From assembly GCA_011800155.1 (NCBI GenBank), contig CM022373.1, forward strand, positions 930,001-994,000: a stretch of DNA of 64,000 bases. The letters are read 5' to 3'. The stretch is from Flammulina velutipes (Eukaryota; Basidiomycota; Agaricomycetes; Agaricales; Physalacriaceae). Each line of letters begins with the position of its first letter. Position 1 is the first letter of the stretch. Shown in pieces: positions 44,354 through 55,047 of this stretch. Below the pieces are notes generated by a model that was given only the letters and a program-made list of their open reading frames with translations, searched no databases and was not told where the DNA came from. Made by a program: the position numbers and the translations under genes.

Positions 44354-45912
44354 CATACAAAAAAGCCTTTCCCGACCTCCTCGACCTCTCCAATTGGTCG
44401 TATCTTCCACGGAGTGGGCAAGTCGTTGGCAAACAGACAGATATTATCTGGCAAACGATGTCCATGTTCCGCATTGAAATGCTGTCTAATAAGTCTTTCC
44501 TCTGCAGCGCGTCAATACTAGTTAGTCACGGAATATGGTTAGCACTCACGATCGACCATAGTATCCAGCTGTCTCCCCATATCCCGAATAATATTAGCAG
44601 CAGCCTCTGCATACTTCCTCCTGCGGTCAATTTCCGCGAGCAGCTTCTCAAAGGATGACTGAAAGTCAATAAAGGACCCATGCAGCGCTGCTAGTGTTGT
44701 TACGTGGGTGTGCAGCGAAGTCAGAAGTGGCGTTACGGTATTCTATCGGGGCCGTGAGCGTTTGCGGACGTAGAAGAGGAAAACTGAAGGTTTACCTCTA
44801 CGTTCTCCTGCGTGTCCAGCATCTCTTCCATGATACCCCCGAGTTCGTCGAGGTCGTCGAGAACTGACTCCAGGCGTTCTGTATCAGCTTCCGAGGCGGA
44901 CTTTCTAGATTTGAAAGTCTCGCTGTAGACGTAAGTGTGCGCACGGTGGATGCGGTCGGAGACGTACTGGAGTTCTTGTATGGTCTTGAGACAGGCTTCG
45001 AGGTCGCCGATGATGGCTGGTAATTCCTCGGTATCCCGGTTCATGTCTGTACAAACACAAAAGCTACAGAGAAGAAGAACAGGTAGATATAGAAACGGAC
45101 CTTGAAGATCAACCTCGTCGAACGCCTCACCGCGTTCGCTGTCCTGCAGTGCGCTGGCCATTTGGTCGTAGTGTTGTGTCAGACTCTCTAGATGCTTCGC
45201 CATGTCCGATATCGTCTCCTCTTGTCGTTCGAGGTCGACGTAGATATCGGTAGGGCTATCCTGAGGCAGCGTACGCTCAATCGCGTCAATAGTATTCCGG
45301 AGGACAGTCGGGAAATCCGTGGTCTGCTCTATCACGTCGTCCAGCTCGTTACGCTCGTTGTCAAGCGTGTCGTAGATCTCGTCCACCGCACGGTCCGCGA
45401 TAAAGTCGCGAAGGGTCTTTGTGGCTTTCGGAGGGAGCACCCGGACGGCGGAGGAAGGACTGGTGCTGATTTCGTCGTCGTCGGAATGCTGCGAGCCAAA
45501 GAGCGACGACGCCTCATCGTCGTGCTCGGAGTGGTAGAATTCGGGTGGGACGCGTTGGGCGCCTAGGGCATCGAGTGTGGCGTCCAAAGCGTTGCTCTCG
45601 TTCATCCGGAGTGTATCGAATTCTTGTACTTCTTTGAGCAGGCTCGTGCGCCGTTTCTGGATGCTGGTGGCTACATTTGCTGCGAGCTGGATGGGGTGAG
45701 CAAGAGGCGAACGGGACGAGCAGAGGACACACTTTGAGCTGCTGTATGACCGCGTCAGATATCCATTTAACTTTGGCGTCTAAAGCAAAGACGTCGATTG
45801 AGGCCTGCGCTGAAGCGTTGGATATCTTGTGCGCCTGCGAGCAGAGATTTTCGCCTTGTTGCAATGCTTTCTTGGATTCGAGGACGAGCGAGACAAGATG
45901 AGGAGGCTGCAT
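44354..45912 (-). CDS. ATG17: autophagy scaffold protein ATG17-like
   Basis: Organises the pre-autophagosomal structure together with Atg1 and Atg13. The first exon starts MQPPHLVSLVLESKKALQ and contains NASAQASIDVFALDAKVKW, characteristic of basidiomycete Atg17. The next exon opens LAANVATSIQKRRTSLL and continues through a long, almost entirely helical, coiled-coil-rich region (for example DERNELDDVIEQ-like, EETISDMAKHLESLTQHYDQ). A later exon begins MNRDTEELPAIIGDLEACL and the last ends IRPIGEVEEVGKGFF near LPTPWKI. About five exons; stop at 44354-44356. The crescent-forming helical content and N-terminal signature support the call; individual exon borders in the last third are less certain. 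It converges with PRO2. Confidence 0.85.
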
Positions 45913-46014
45913 GATGGAAGGGAACAGAGCCCCGTGATTTACTACTTAATCATTTCGAAACAAACATGCAGTCGACGAATCGAATAAATCTACAAATAAA
46001 ACAGACACAACAGT

Positions 46015-47509
46015 TCATGATTCGTCCATCTTGGGTTTCTTCTCCGAGCCTGACCCTTCTGCGTCGTCCTCAGCTTTGCGCTTGGAGGACGCAGTGTCCT
46101 CAGTCGCCACCACCTTCTTCTTCTTCTTGACTATCCCAGTCAAATCGTTGACCACCGGTTGTTGGTTCTGTGCAACACCCGATCCACCATTCAACTCTTT
46201 ATCGAGGGCAGCGGCAGCGAGGGCAGGCGCACTCTCCAATATGTTGTGGTTTGGCGTCGTTTTCAGCTCCTCGATCTTGATACAAACGTCAATTAGATTT
46301 TATTAGGACAAGAACTTGGGTCGTACCTTCAATACTAAATCATCCTTCAGTTCTGCCATCTCCTTAATTTCGGCTTGGATTTGGCTGGTGGTCATCCTCG
46401 TTATCGAGTCTGCCCCAGGAATGTGCTTCGCCTTGCCTTTCCCTTTCCCTTTAGGGTCTGGTTGCTCCTCTTGTATGGTCGCTGTCGACGCTGGTAGGGC
46501 CTCGTTCAACTCAAATAGTCGCGCTTCAATACTCTTGAGCGCATTTTCGGCGTGAAGAATGGAGTCCGACAGGCGTCCGGGTGTCATGTCAAGCACAATG
46601 CTTAGCTTATAATGAGCCTCCGCAATCTGACGAGATGATATGGGCAGCAGTTGCATTTTCAGGCCAAGACTCGTCTCGTAGTCGCCTACGGCTTGCTCGA
46701 ATTTCTCTAGCGATGACATGTTAGGCAGTTCAGATATTAGCAGGAGAAGCTCTCACCTGTCTCCAACGACACATCCCCTAACGCGACGTACGTATCCGCC
46801 AGTTTGAGCTTCAATGCCTCGTCGTGGTCTGTCTCTGTCTGTTTCTCGAATATACTACGGGCGAGATCCAGAATATCCCAAGCAGCGTTGAAATCGTCTT
46901 CGGGTTCAGCGTCTTCGTCCTCTTCGTCTTCTTCATCCTCGCCAGCTGCATCGGCTTCGGCGATAGCTTTGTTGGCGTCTGAAAAGAGGTCTACAGCTTG
47001 GTCTTCCATATCATCGGCGTCCCCAGAGAAAGAAAGGAGTGGCTTGTTCTTGCCACTGGAGTTGGAGGGTGCTGATGATAATGGCGTTAATAGAGCACGT
47101 AACGAGTGGCAATAACTCACCATCTTCTTCTTGACGCGCCGCCGCCTCGGCTTGGCCCTGTCCCAGGACTGAGCTCTGGGATATAGCATTCTCCAGCAAA
47201 GCCTTTCCATATTCAAAGTAAAGGTCTGCAATCTCCGGGGCATCCTCGTCGTATTTGGTTGTTCTGCGGATAAAGACGCGTCAAACACGAGCAGCAGGAC
47301 AGAACACGGCATCATACATGATTTCTAAAGCATCTGCGTAGTGTTCAACGGCCAGCTCAAATTTTTTGAGGGCAAAGGCGCGTTTTGCTTGCTCGACGTG
47401 AGTTTCGTAAGTGCCGTTAGTGGCAGACGCGTCTGGAGCTGTTGTTCTAGAGTGAAAATGAGTACAAGAAGCAGCACGGGGAGTATAAACGGAGAACATA
47501 CGATTCCAT
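46015..47509 (-). CDS. NASP-type histone chaperone (SHNi-TPR protein)
   Basis: Binds histone H3-H4 or linker histone before chromatin assembly, in the nucleus (NASP, Hif1 and Sim3 family). The first exon is short (MES, split codon), then TTAPDASATNGTYETH. TPR helices follow: VEQAKRAFALKKFELAVEHY, EIADLYFEYGKALLENAI, a TPR interrupted by a long acidic stretch (GEDEEDEEDEDAEPEDD) as in NASP, FNAAWDILDLARSIF, KLADTYVALGDVSLE, FEQAVGDYETSLGLKMQLLP and IAEAHYKLSIVLDMTPGR. The C-terminus is Lys-rich with a nuclear signal (KKKKKVVATEDTASSKRKAE). The acidic interruption inside the second TPR is the family mark. It is divergent from palC, 126 bp apart. Confidence 0.9.
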
Positions 47510-47635
47510 TGTCGAGTGGCGTGAAGGTGATGGTGGTGGTAAGAGTGAAGGCTAGCTGGTCTCCGAATTCGTGAAAGAGCCTAGAAAAGAGCGGCGTAAG
47601 GTTAGGGTTATGCTGTCACTCTCTCTCCGACGTCC

Positions 47636-49137
47636 ATGTCGACATTCCTGTATGAGCTGCCAACGACGGGCGCCATCTCGTTCGCAGACGTCTGCATCGA
47701 CCACACCGTCGACCACATATACACGCCTCGGATTGCACAGACGACGCAGAGCAGAGCCAATCTCCGTGGTGCTCTCAAGGAGACCAAGCGCACTGATGGC
47801 GAGAAGGACTACCTCAGAATCGTCAAGGTAGGCATGGATGTCGGCAGCGTAGCTCATGCTGACTGAATCCAAGATATTGGACGAGTATATACCTCAGCTG
47901 CAGTCGCTCTTACAGTGTGTCGCCCATGATGAGATAGGCATCCAGTCTGAACCCAGTACGTCGCCCTATAACTCATAGCAGCAGCCATCGAACCAGCTGA
48001 CAGCATTCAGTTGGCGCTCGACGCTCTCTGCGCACGTCTTTCACAATTCTCCGCGTGTCTCCCTTCCCTCGCTGCACGCCGACTATGTCTCGTCGCTCTT
48101 GACCTATGCCTTTGCGCTGTGCAATCTCGCGCGATCTATTGTCGCATCCCTCGGACCATACGAACACGACCGCGCCATCACCGATGCTGACCGCAGAGCT
48201 AAGGATGACAAGCTTAACCACGCTGTCACCTTTCTGTGTAGAGCAAGCGGAATATTCTCCTACATCAGCGACTCTGCACTCCCTGATTGGAGAAACAGCC
48301 GGAACGGTGGACTCTCGGGCATCACCCTTCCTGCTGATTATACCGCTGAAGTAAACAGCGCCTTGGCCAAGTAATGTCACTAATTGTACACCAGAAGTCA
48401 ACCTCTGATAGCTCTGTTACAGATTGTCACTTGCCGATGCACAATCGCTCGCCATTCGCAAACTCCTCTCAAAGGCCGCGTATGACAGTAACGTAGCCCC
48501 CGGCCCTCCCCTCCCTAAATCACACCCGTCCCCTGCGCTTATAGCCAAGCTCCACCTAGAATGTGCAGCACTCTACACATCCGCTCGAGCTCTTGCCAAG
48601 ACTCCTGGTTCTTCCAGCGATAGCGGTGATGTGTCTGTCGACCTGCGACGCTATCTCGGTGACGAAGCCATCTTCCATGGCGCCGTCTCCCGCAAATGGC
48701 TTGGCGTCGATGCTGGTGAATCCACAAAGGGCGGCGACGCAGTGGCTTACCTCACTTGGGCAAAGAAGGAGCTCGAGGAGTTAAAGGATGGGGGCAAGAG
48801 CCTCGGGATAGGCAAATTGGAGAAGAGCCGCACCTTGAGGAAAGGTAAGGTTGCCGAGGAGATGGATAGCATCTCTATGTGGTTGAAGCACTACCAGAAG
48901 GCCAACGATACGGTTCACTTTCAGCCGATTCCTGAACGGTCGGAGCTGCAGGCGAGGATACCTGCTGGGAGGTTGGCAGTGGCCGCGAAGCCCTACCTAC
49001 CGCCCACACCTGCGTATGGTCCGGGGTCGCTGGAGTACATTAGTCGGAAGGCGGAGGAGTTGGAGGTCAATGACGATGACCCAGCGGCAGCAGCATCCTC
49101 CGTTGGTCAGTACGCTGGGGCTGGATCTTATTTTTGA
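47636..49137 (+). CDS. palC: pH-response regulator palC (BRO1 domain)
   Basis: Member of the ambient-pH signalling (Pal/Rim) pathway, linking the plasma-membrane sensor to ESCRT-III. Exons 47636-47827, 47874-47955, 48004-48370 and 48423-49137 sum to 451 residues. The BRO1-like domain shows ISFADVCIDH, FSWRSTLSAHVFHNSPR, YVSSLLTYAFALCNLARSIV, AVTFLCRASGIFSYISD and PSALIAKLHLECAALYTSAR-type helices. The middle motif ITLPADYTAEVNSALAKLSL and GPPLPKSHPSPALIAKLHL resemble PalC more than Bro1 or PalA. The C-terminus is short and Ala/Ser-rich, without the proline-rich V-domain tail of PalA. No other Pal gene is in the window. Confidence 0.85.
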
Positions 49138-49506
49138 CTTGTGTGTCTCTTAGTGAGTTGTTGTAAGCTACTGTCTGTCTGAATGTGTGTAGTAACTGTT
49201 TTGCGTGTAAAGAACTTGAAGCTACGCCGGGGGCAGATGTAGACTCCACCATGCAATTAGCTTGGGCTTCGTTGACCTTCGTCCTTTCTACAGCGTCTTA
49301 GGGTTTCTCTGGTATGGCAGACAACACACGCCGTAGAAGGTAACCGGTAACCCCACAGCACATCGAGCGGCGGACCTTCTTACCCTTTTCGTTAATCCTT
49401 GTTTAGTGTTGACGGGTTCCCACGGTACTCATTCCTGACTATATAAAGTGTGCGTGATGTTATATCTGATCTATTAGTGATTTGTCCTTAGCCTCGCGCC
49501 ACAAAT
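49138..49506 (+). other. intergenic region
   Basis: About 370 bp between palC and the F-box-like gene. A TATA-like tatataaa at about 49440-49447 lies 60 nt upstream of the next ATG. Confidence 0.45.
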
Positions 49507-50763
49507 ATGTCTAATGCGTTTCCTTTCAACCCCATCCGCCTATCCCTCGAAATCATAAACTCCATCTTTCTTCATCTGAAGGACATCAAGGACATCAAGG
49601 CCTTGGGTCAGGTCGCCACACCGTTCCGCCGCCCCAGCCAGCGCCTTGTGTTTTCGTCCGTTAACTTGTGTGTCCCGGACCGTTGCCCAAAATTCTATGC
49701 CCTTGGGCAGTACGTGCTCTCCCTCGTGAGCACCTTCGGTGTGTACGGCTCCTCGCCTAGTGAGCAACCGCCCGACGACCTTCCCCCCATCATACGACGT
49801 CTTGAGCACATCTCCGACTTGACCTTGGTTTACACGTGCTGGAACGCCCCATGCCACGACGCTCTGTGGGCTCATGCGAGCCGCCTGACGCGACTCTGCA
49901 TAGATTCGGTTGACCTACCTTCTCTCCAGATGCTGTGGGACCTTCTTTTAAGCTGCTACGAAACCTTGTGCGATCTGGAACTGAGGAATATCAGGCTGTA
50001 TTCTCGCGATGTGAGAACCGCTGGTGCTGCCACTCGGTCTGAAAGTCGGCTGGGGCTGTTGACTCTAGAACTTCAGACGAACGACGACGCGTATATCACA
50101 CATGCTATTTCTGGAGATAATAGTCCTATTGGGATGGACAAGGTAGAGAGCCTCAAGATTGTGGAAGTGGCGGTGGCGTGGTCGCCACAATTGGCCAAAT
50201 CTCTGGCTGGGCTCTATGATAAAATATCTGCTTCCTCAGCGGCGTTTGAGAGAGTAGGAATGGGAGATCTTCACGACTTGGGTGATGTTTAACTTGCTCG
50301 AAATTTGGGGCTAACCTAACCCTTCCGTACAGAACCCAAACTACCAATGGCTGACATAAAGGTGGACATCCGGAATATGAAAAATATATATTTCGAGGTT
50401 ACAATAGAGGATGCTGGAACAGCGTCCCCTTCCATGGCGTGGTGGGCTAGGTCTTTCTCGCGGTCAAAGCCCCGGCAATTGGGACACATCGCAATCACTT
50501 TGCGACTCAAGAATGAATCAACCCGCGATATTCAATCATTATTTCCAGACAAAAAAACCCACAGAAGCTGGCACCGTCTTGATATTCATTTGCGGTGTTT
50601 GATGCCGGAATACGTGGTTGTGAGGATTCAGATGGACAGGCGGCATCATTCTCAAGCAGAGTTTGAGCACATGGAGGGCTGGGTGAGGAGAAGTCTTGTA
50701 ATGCTGGATAACAGAGGATTATTGTATGTTGAACGAGACCAATCTGACGAACTAGAGGACTAG
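49507..50763 (+). CDS. F-box-like/LRR-like hypothetical protein
   Basis: Two exons, 49507-50281 and 50333-50763, give 401 residues. The N-terminus (FNPIRLSLEIINSIFLHLKD, then IKALGQVATPFRRPSQRLVF) has the spacing of a basidiomycete F-box: L-EI-N-I--HL followed by a hydrophobic heptad and the RP-QR-VF element. Afterwards the region is Leu-rich without regular repeats (HISDLTLVYTCW, RLTRLCIDSVDLPSLQML, ETLCDLELRNIRLY), like degenerate leucine-rich repeats. Many mushrooms have hundreds of such genes. No partner can be inferred. The TATA-like element 60 nt upstream supports the start. Confidence 0.75.
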
Positions 50764-51004
50764 AAATTACCAGTAAATAGAACTCGAGCTTACAGAAATT
50801 ATGACTTCGGAATCCCGGTCCGTTCTACCGAAAATTCTTTGTTCTTGCTTTCATACCACTCTTTGTTCTCCAAGACGGGATGGGACCTTCAGGGTGTTTA
50901 CGACGGTTACCTTCTTCCCAATTGTATCGCGTGCCCTTGTGTTTGCCTCTTGAGACTCGCGTTATTGTCTACTTATTGTCTAAACTTTGACCTCTGGATC
51001 AGTG

Positions 51005-51010
51005 TATAAA
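51005..51010 (+). promoter_or_regulatory. TATA-like element
   Basis: tataaa 42 nt before the ATG at 51052, in a C-rich context (ctaccccccactccgg follows). Position fits a core promoter. Confidence 0.45.
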
Positions 51011-51051
51011 GCAAACTACCCCCCACTCCGGGAGCCTCATCACAACTAGCC

Positions 51052-52136
51052 ATGTCCATCCACTCATTCTCGCTATCCTCGAGTCAAACTTTATCTGAGG
51101 TCACAACGCCCTATTCATCACCCATATCCCAACACACGGCTGCTACTGTCCTGACTGGCGACAAGCAGTCCTCCATTCAAGAATGGAACCAGGATGTCGA
51201 CAAATACCGAGGGTGCCGCCTCATGAGCACGATTGAGGAGGAAGAGCCTCCCTCTGTCCCCCTGAATCCTACCGCACCGTCGTTTCAACCAAGACGTGCT
51301 CCTCCCCCACGCCCCTCGAACCCTAAGCCTGGACAGTCCTCTACGCTACCGCCCCCTCCGGGCTTGCAGCGTCACATTATACCCTACCCCGCCATGGAAC
51401 CCCACGCACCCTGGACTGCCCATCTCATATCGGGAACACGACGGGAGACTCCAGACCGTCGGACAATGGCACGCGACGCAGCTGCGTTGGTCGCCAATCC
51501 GTCCTTCAACGCACAACGCGACCACCGCATCGTCGCCCAACGCCTCTGTGAACGAGCTGCGTATCTCAAATTCCAAGGTGGTCCAGATAGCCTCGCGCCA
51601 TTCATCTACGAGCTGCACAACACGATCCATCGGATACTCGGTCGACAAGCTGGGGAGGAATTCAGAGTATCGTTGAGTGACATATTCACCGCGACCTTTA
51701 TTCATCTGTGGGATGAGGTGTGTGATTCGTTGTGTTTTTCTTCTTTCCGAGCTCATTGATTTGGCAGCAAACCGGTTGTAAGAACATGGAGTATGCCATA
51801 GCTGGTGTCAGTGTTGGGAACATCGTTGGCGACCTCCATGCACTTGGACTTATCGATGGCCCGAGCATCTCGGAATGCCTATTCATTCTGCTTGGCCAAT
51901 TACGCAACGGTCCTATGGAATACCTACAGGCTATTCACGCCATATTGATGAATGTCAACATGAGCTATTGGGGTACAGATAGACACCTCATTGATGATTT
52001 CCTGGCTGTGTTTCTACCCGCTGCAGAGACAGTAGATGAACAGTGTACAATTGGGAATGGGGATGGGTACCCTAGATCAGTGAAGACGGTATGGGTGGAG
52101 GAGGTCAAGGATAGGATACTGAGATTTGGGCCTTGA
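51052..52136 (+). CDS. hypothetical protein with helical C-terminal domain
   Basis: Not recognised. Exons 51052-51717 and 51768-52136 give 344 residues. The first 130 residues are Ser/Pro/Thr-rich and likely disordered (PRRAPPPRPSNPKPG, LPPPPGLQRH). From about residue 145 the protein is helical: DHRIVAQRLCERAAYLKFQG, FIYELHNTIHRILGRQ, LSDIFTATFIHLWDE, VGNIVGDLHALGLIDGPSI and ECLFILLGQLRNGPMEYLQA. The pattern of paired helices with 'IGDLHALGLI'-like wording resembles MIF4G/ARM-type repeats, but that is a loose impression. It is not certain that the gene is conserved outside Agaricomycetes. Confidence 0.7.
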
Positions 52137-52297
52137 TATTTTGAGTATGAAATTGAGTATAGTGTCCTAATCGGGAATCAATCAATCAAATCGCCACATT
52201 GAGCCTCTTCACCATGTCTGCGCTGCTGCTCTCGCTGCTATCCCGCATTTCAGAGAACTTGGAGTGGCTAGGTGCTTGTTTGTATGCTGTAAACCAT

Positions 52298-52427
52298 GGC
52301 AAGATGGCCGAGCGGTCCAAGGCGTGTGACTCAAGTTCTAGCCGTTTATTACGTAAGCGGCTGACTTGCCTCGTTAGGGGTTTCTCATCTGTGTATGCAG
52401 GCGGGGGTTCGAATCCCCCTCTTGTCA
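52298..52427 (+). tRNA. trnL-CAA: tRNA-Leu(CAA) with an intron
   Basis: The acceptor stem GGCAAGA (52298-52304) pairs with TCTTGTC (52420-52426), discriminator A at 52427. The D-arm reads gccgagcggtccaaggc, with the class II GG. The anticodon loop ctcaagt gives CAA. The T-arm is gggggttcgaatccccc, a perfect B-box. A long variable arm with a ctg/cag stem (around 52390-52400) is typical of leucine tRNAs. An intron of about 48 nt follows position 37; inside it gacttg can pair with the anticodon region, as in splicing substrates of the tRNA endonuclease. The 3' half of the anticodon stem is imperfect (one mismatch, one G-U). CCA is not encoded. Confidence 0.9.
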
Positions 52428-53408
52428 GCTTTTGCATCCGATTGCCACTAAAGAAAGATAGGCTAGTAGTTAGATTAGCTACCTCAGTGGGCCTCGCTAG
52501 TCTAATCTACTTTTTTAAAGCATTCCATCCAACCAACAACATCTTGCACTTGATCATGATTGACAGGTTTTGAACAATGCTATCTATATCTATCATCTTC
52601 TTAGTCTTCTTCTATCTATCATCCAGTGACCGAAGTAGGTAGTAGCCAGCAGTAAGTAAGTCCCTTACTACCTTAAACTTTGCCCTTGGCCTTGTTAGTT
52701 GGGGCTAGCATAAGCGTACTTAACCTGGGACGGATGTGCGTGGCAAAACTAATTATTGAATCTGGATGGTTACACGTTTTTCAATATGCTGCTGATTTAT
52801 CTCCTTGATCTCGTCACTTCGTCTTCTGGGCAGTGGACAAGCTTTCACCTAAAGTCAGCTGCAGTTGCAGGGAGCTGGCAGGTGCATTAGTGGTGATATG
52901 TGGACCAAGATGATGGACACACCTGTTCCGTCTCATATAGTCAGGAAGCAAGACTAGTTCACAGTGATGGTTCAATGTATCAAGAACTTTCTAGATAGAA
53001 CTCGTAGCTCTCGTTCCATTGCTGAATGTGACAGTTATGGACGATGAGGGTGTAAGGTGACAGACTGGTGACCATCATCTCTCTGGTGATTGACTTCATG
53101 TAGTAGGCAGCAAAGGCAGGATCGGCGCGTCGCTCAGCAAGTCGCTGGAGGCCCGAGCGCCGAGGAGGAACGAGCTTCAACGAACTGACGTGCTTGGCTG
53201 GGATGACGGCGTACATGGGGAGGGGTGGACGGGTTTGTGTTCGCGCGCACAATAACAAGGCAATGACGAGGAGTGCGCATGGCATTGACAAGGTTGAGTG
53301 ATTTCATGACTACGTTGAATACAGAGTTGACTGCGAGCCTTCAGTTGTAAGGTACCTAGCACATCCATCAGCTCGGACATTAGACAGTGCATTATTGACC
53401 TACCTAGC
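52428..53408 (+). other. intergenic region with a duplicated segment
   Basis: About 980 bp downstream of the tRNA. It contains a segment (about 52851-52923) also present at about 54978-55042. A 103-codon minus frame at 52980-53291 begins with a hydrophobic stretch but ends near sequence that looks like a degraded copy of the other locus; not accepted as a gene. Confidence 0.4.
52851..52923 (+). repeat. duplicated segment, copy 1
   Basis: Near-identical blocks such as aggtg-attagtggtgatatgtgg and ccaagatgatggaca are shared in the same order and orientation with 54978-55042. Small differences show an old duplication. Confidence 0.65.
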
Positions 53409-54321
53409 CTAAGTTTTGAGTTGTTGCCATTCGTTCACCCACATATATCTTGAGAATATTACATAGAGCCACCTGAACCATACAAGCTGACTCCAATGCT
53501 GCCGCATAGCTCTGTGGGCCGTCAGATATTCGTTGAAGCCCGACACGAATACGGGCAGGGTTTTCTCGTATACAACCTCCACGGGCTTGGCGGAATCAGA
53601 GGACCCAAATGTAACTTCAACAAAGTTCAAGAAGCGCGCCACGAACAGGTCGATTTTAGCCTGCAGAGGCGCAACGATGCTCAGGTATTTGATCGCGTTT
53701 GGGACGGTGATGAGAGTAAACAATTGTGGCGCCGGGGTATGTGTTTGAGTGTAGTGACGGACACCGTGGAAGGCTGCTCTGTGGTTGGAATGACCCGAAA
53801 TGCCTTGAGGGTCAAATGTGAGGATCTAAGACCGTGTTAGCTAAGGGAGGTAGTCCAACGACGTGCTAACCTTGGAGATGTTGTGTTGAACCACGTAAAA
53901 GTTGAGCATCTTGGATATAAGCTCTGGATCCCACTTTGTCCTCATGCCGTCCTGCAGCTCACTAGAAGGTAAGCGTAGATAAGCCAGCGCGAGTAGAAAT
54001 AACGCACGGGTGATCAAGAATATGCCTGCGTCCTTCGGGTATACCCAGTACATTCAGACTGGCAATGAATTCGCCCTGCCGTGTCTCGCCAAGTCCACTT
54101 GCGTTGCCAAAAGAGAGAGATAGGATGTGTACTTTGGGGGGATTGCTAGCAGCTTGCAGGCCGAGTATCGTGGGGGCGAAGAACATGCATTCGTCGTCGG
54201 GATGAGCAGTAACGAAGAGGACATTGTCCAGGCTATGATTTAGCGTATTGTCCGTGAATATTGGTTGGTACAAGATGGTAGCGAGCAAAGGTAGCAAAAC
54301 GGCCAAGATAGCAGCAAGCAT
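53409..54321 (-). CDS. GPI12: N-acetylglucosaminyl-phosphatidylinositol de-N-acetylase
   Basis: Second step of GPI-anchor synthesis at the ER (PIG-L in animals). Exons (minus) 54008-54321, 53871-53961 and 53409-53825 give 273 residues. An N-terminal hydrophobic anchor (MLAAILAVLLPLLATILYQP) is followed by LFVTAHPDDECMFF, the AHPDDE zinc motif at residues 39-44. Later blocks are LSLSFGNASGLGETRQGEF, DPELISKMLNFYVVQHNISK, LTFDPQGISGHSNHRA (with the second metal-binding His pair HSNH) and WFRWLYVIFSRYMWVN at the C-terminus. The upstream in-frame ATG at 54369 would put residues ahead of the membrane anchor; the internal Met fits the family better. Confidence 0.93.
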
Positions 54322-55047
54322 GGTCGGATAATGTGGCGCAATGGTGGTCAAAAGTAGTTCAAAAGTCAAGAGGCATGGTCACACTTGTGACAACGCCGCT
54401 TTCCTTCGTCCGCCATGTTGTCGACGCGTCAGTGTCATCCACAATTCCCGATATGCGCTTGGAAACTACGTATCTCTCCGAGCTGCGACCATACGTTCAT
54501 GTAACGCGCACAACAGCCCAATCGCGGGAACCGTTCGGCGACTAGTACTACGACATTATCTACGACGAGAGAGCAAAGGAGGCACAGGAACTGATAACCA
54601 TTGACTGGGCCAATGTTGTATGAGCCACATTTCGTGACCAGGTGCTGGGAAGGCGCAGATGATGTACTTCCGGTTTATTACGTTATGTTATTCTGTTGTA
54701 CAATGCTCTGTGAGACGAGGGAAACGTTTATTGGGCCGCCTAATATCAAGTCAATGCATCGTCCGCCCAATCCAGCACAATCTTTAAGGAGAACTTGACT
54801 TTTCGACTCTCTGGCGATCCTTGCGTGAGCAACCCAAACTCTGCCCTGTAGGCAACCAAGGGCTTACCAGTCCGACTCAATGACAAACTGGATCGATGTT
54901 TTGTAGACTTTGATAAATTCGAAGGCCTATTGGATCTTGCTACTTCATCCTCCAAGGCAGTGCGCGAGCTTGCACCCAAAGTCACTTGCAAGGAGCTGGT
55001 AGGTGTATTAGTGGTGATATGTGGGCCAAGATGATGGACAAACATGT
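54322..55047 (+). other. intergenic region with the second copy of a duplicated segment
   Basis: About 725 bp. TGTGGCGCA at 54332-54340 lies 11 bp upstream of the de-N-acetylase start. The duplicated segment copy 2 is at about 54978-55042, right after the stop codon of the next gene. No gene is supported. Confidence 0.4.
54978..55042 (+). repeat. duplicated segment, copy 2
   Basis: Partner of 52851-52923, about 2.1 kb away in direct orientation. Here it lies directly 3' of a minus-strand gene, which suggests that the left copy marks a partial duplication of that gene's 3' flank. Confidence 0.65.

Noticed and set aside
46804..47115. Serine-rich plus-strand frame opposite the NASP-type gene
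   Set aside because: It is the antisense of the acidic GAA/GAT repeat of the histone chaperone; the poly-Ser is an artefact.
52980..53291. Small secreted protein, minus strand, with hydrophobic N-terminus (MPCALLVIALLL)
   Set aside because: The frame sits next to a partial duplicate of another locus, has no splice or promoter support, and its C-terminal half looks like random reading; kept only as a remark.
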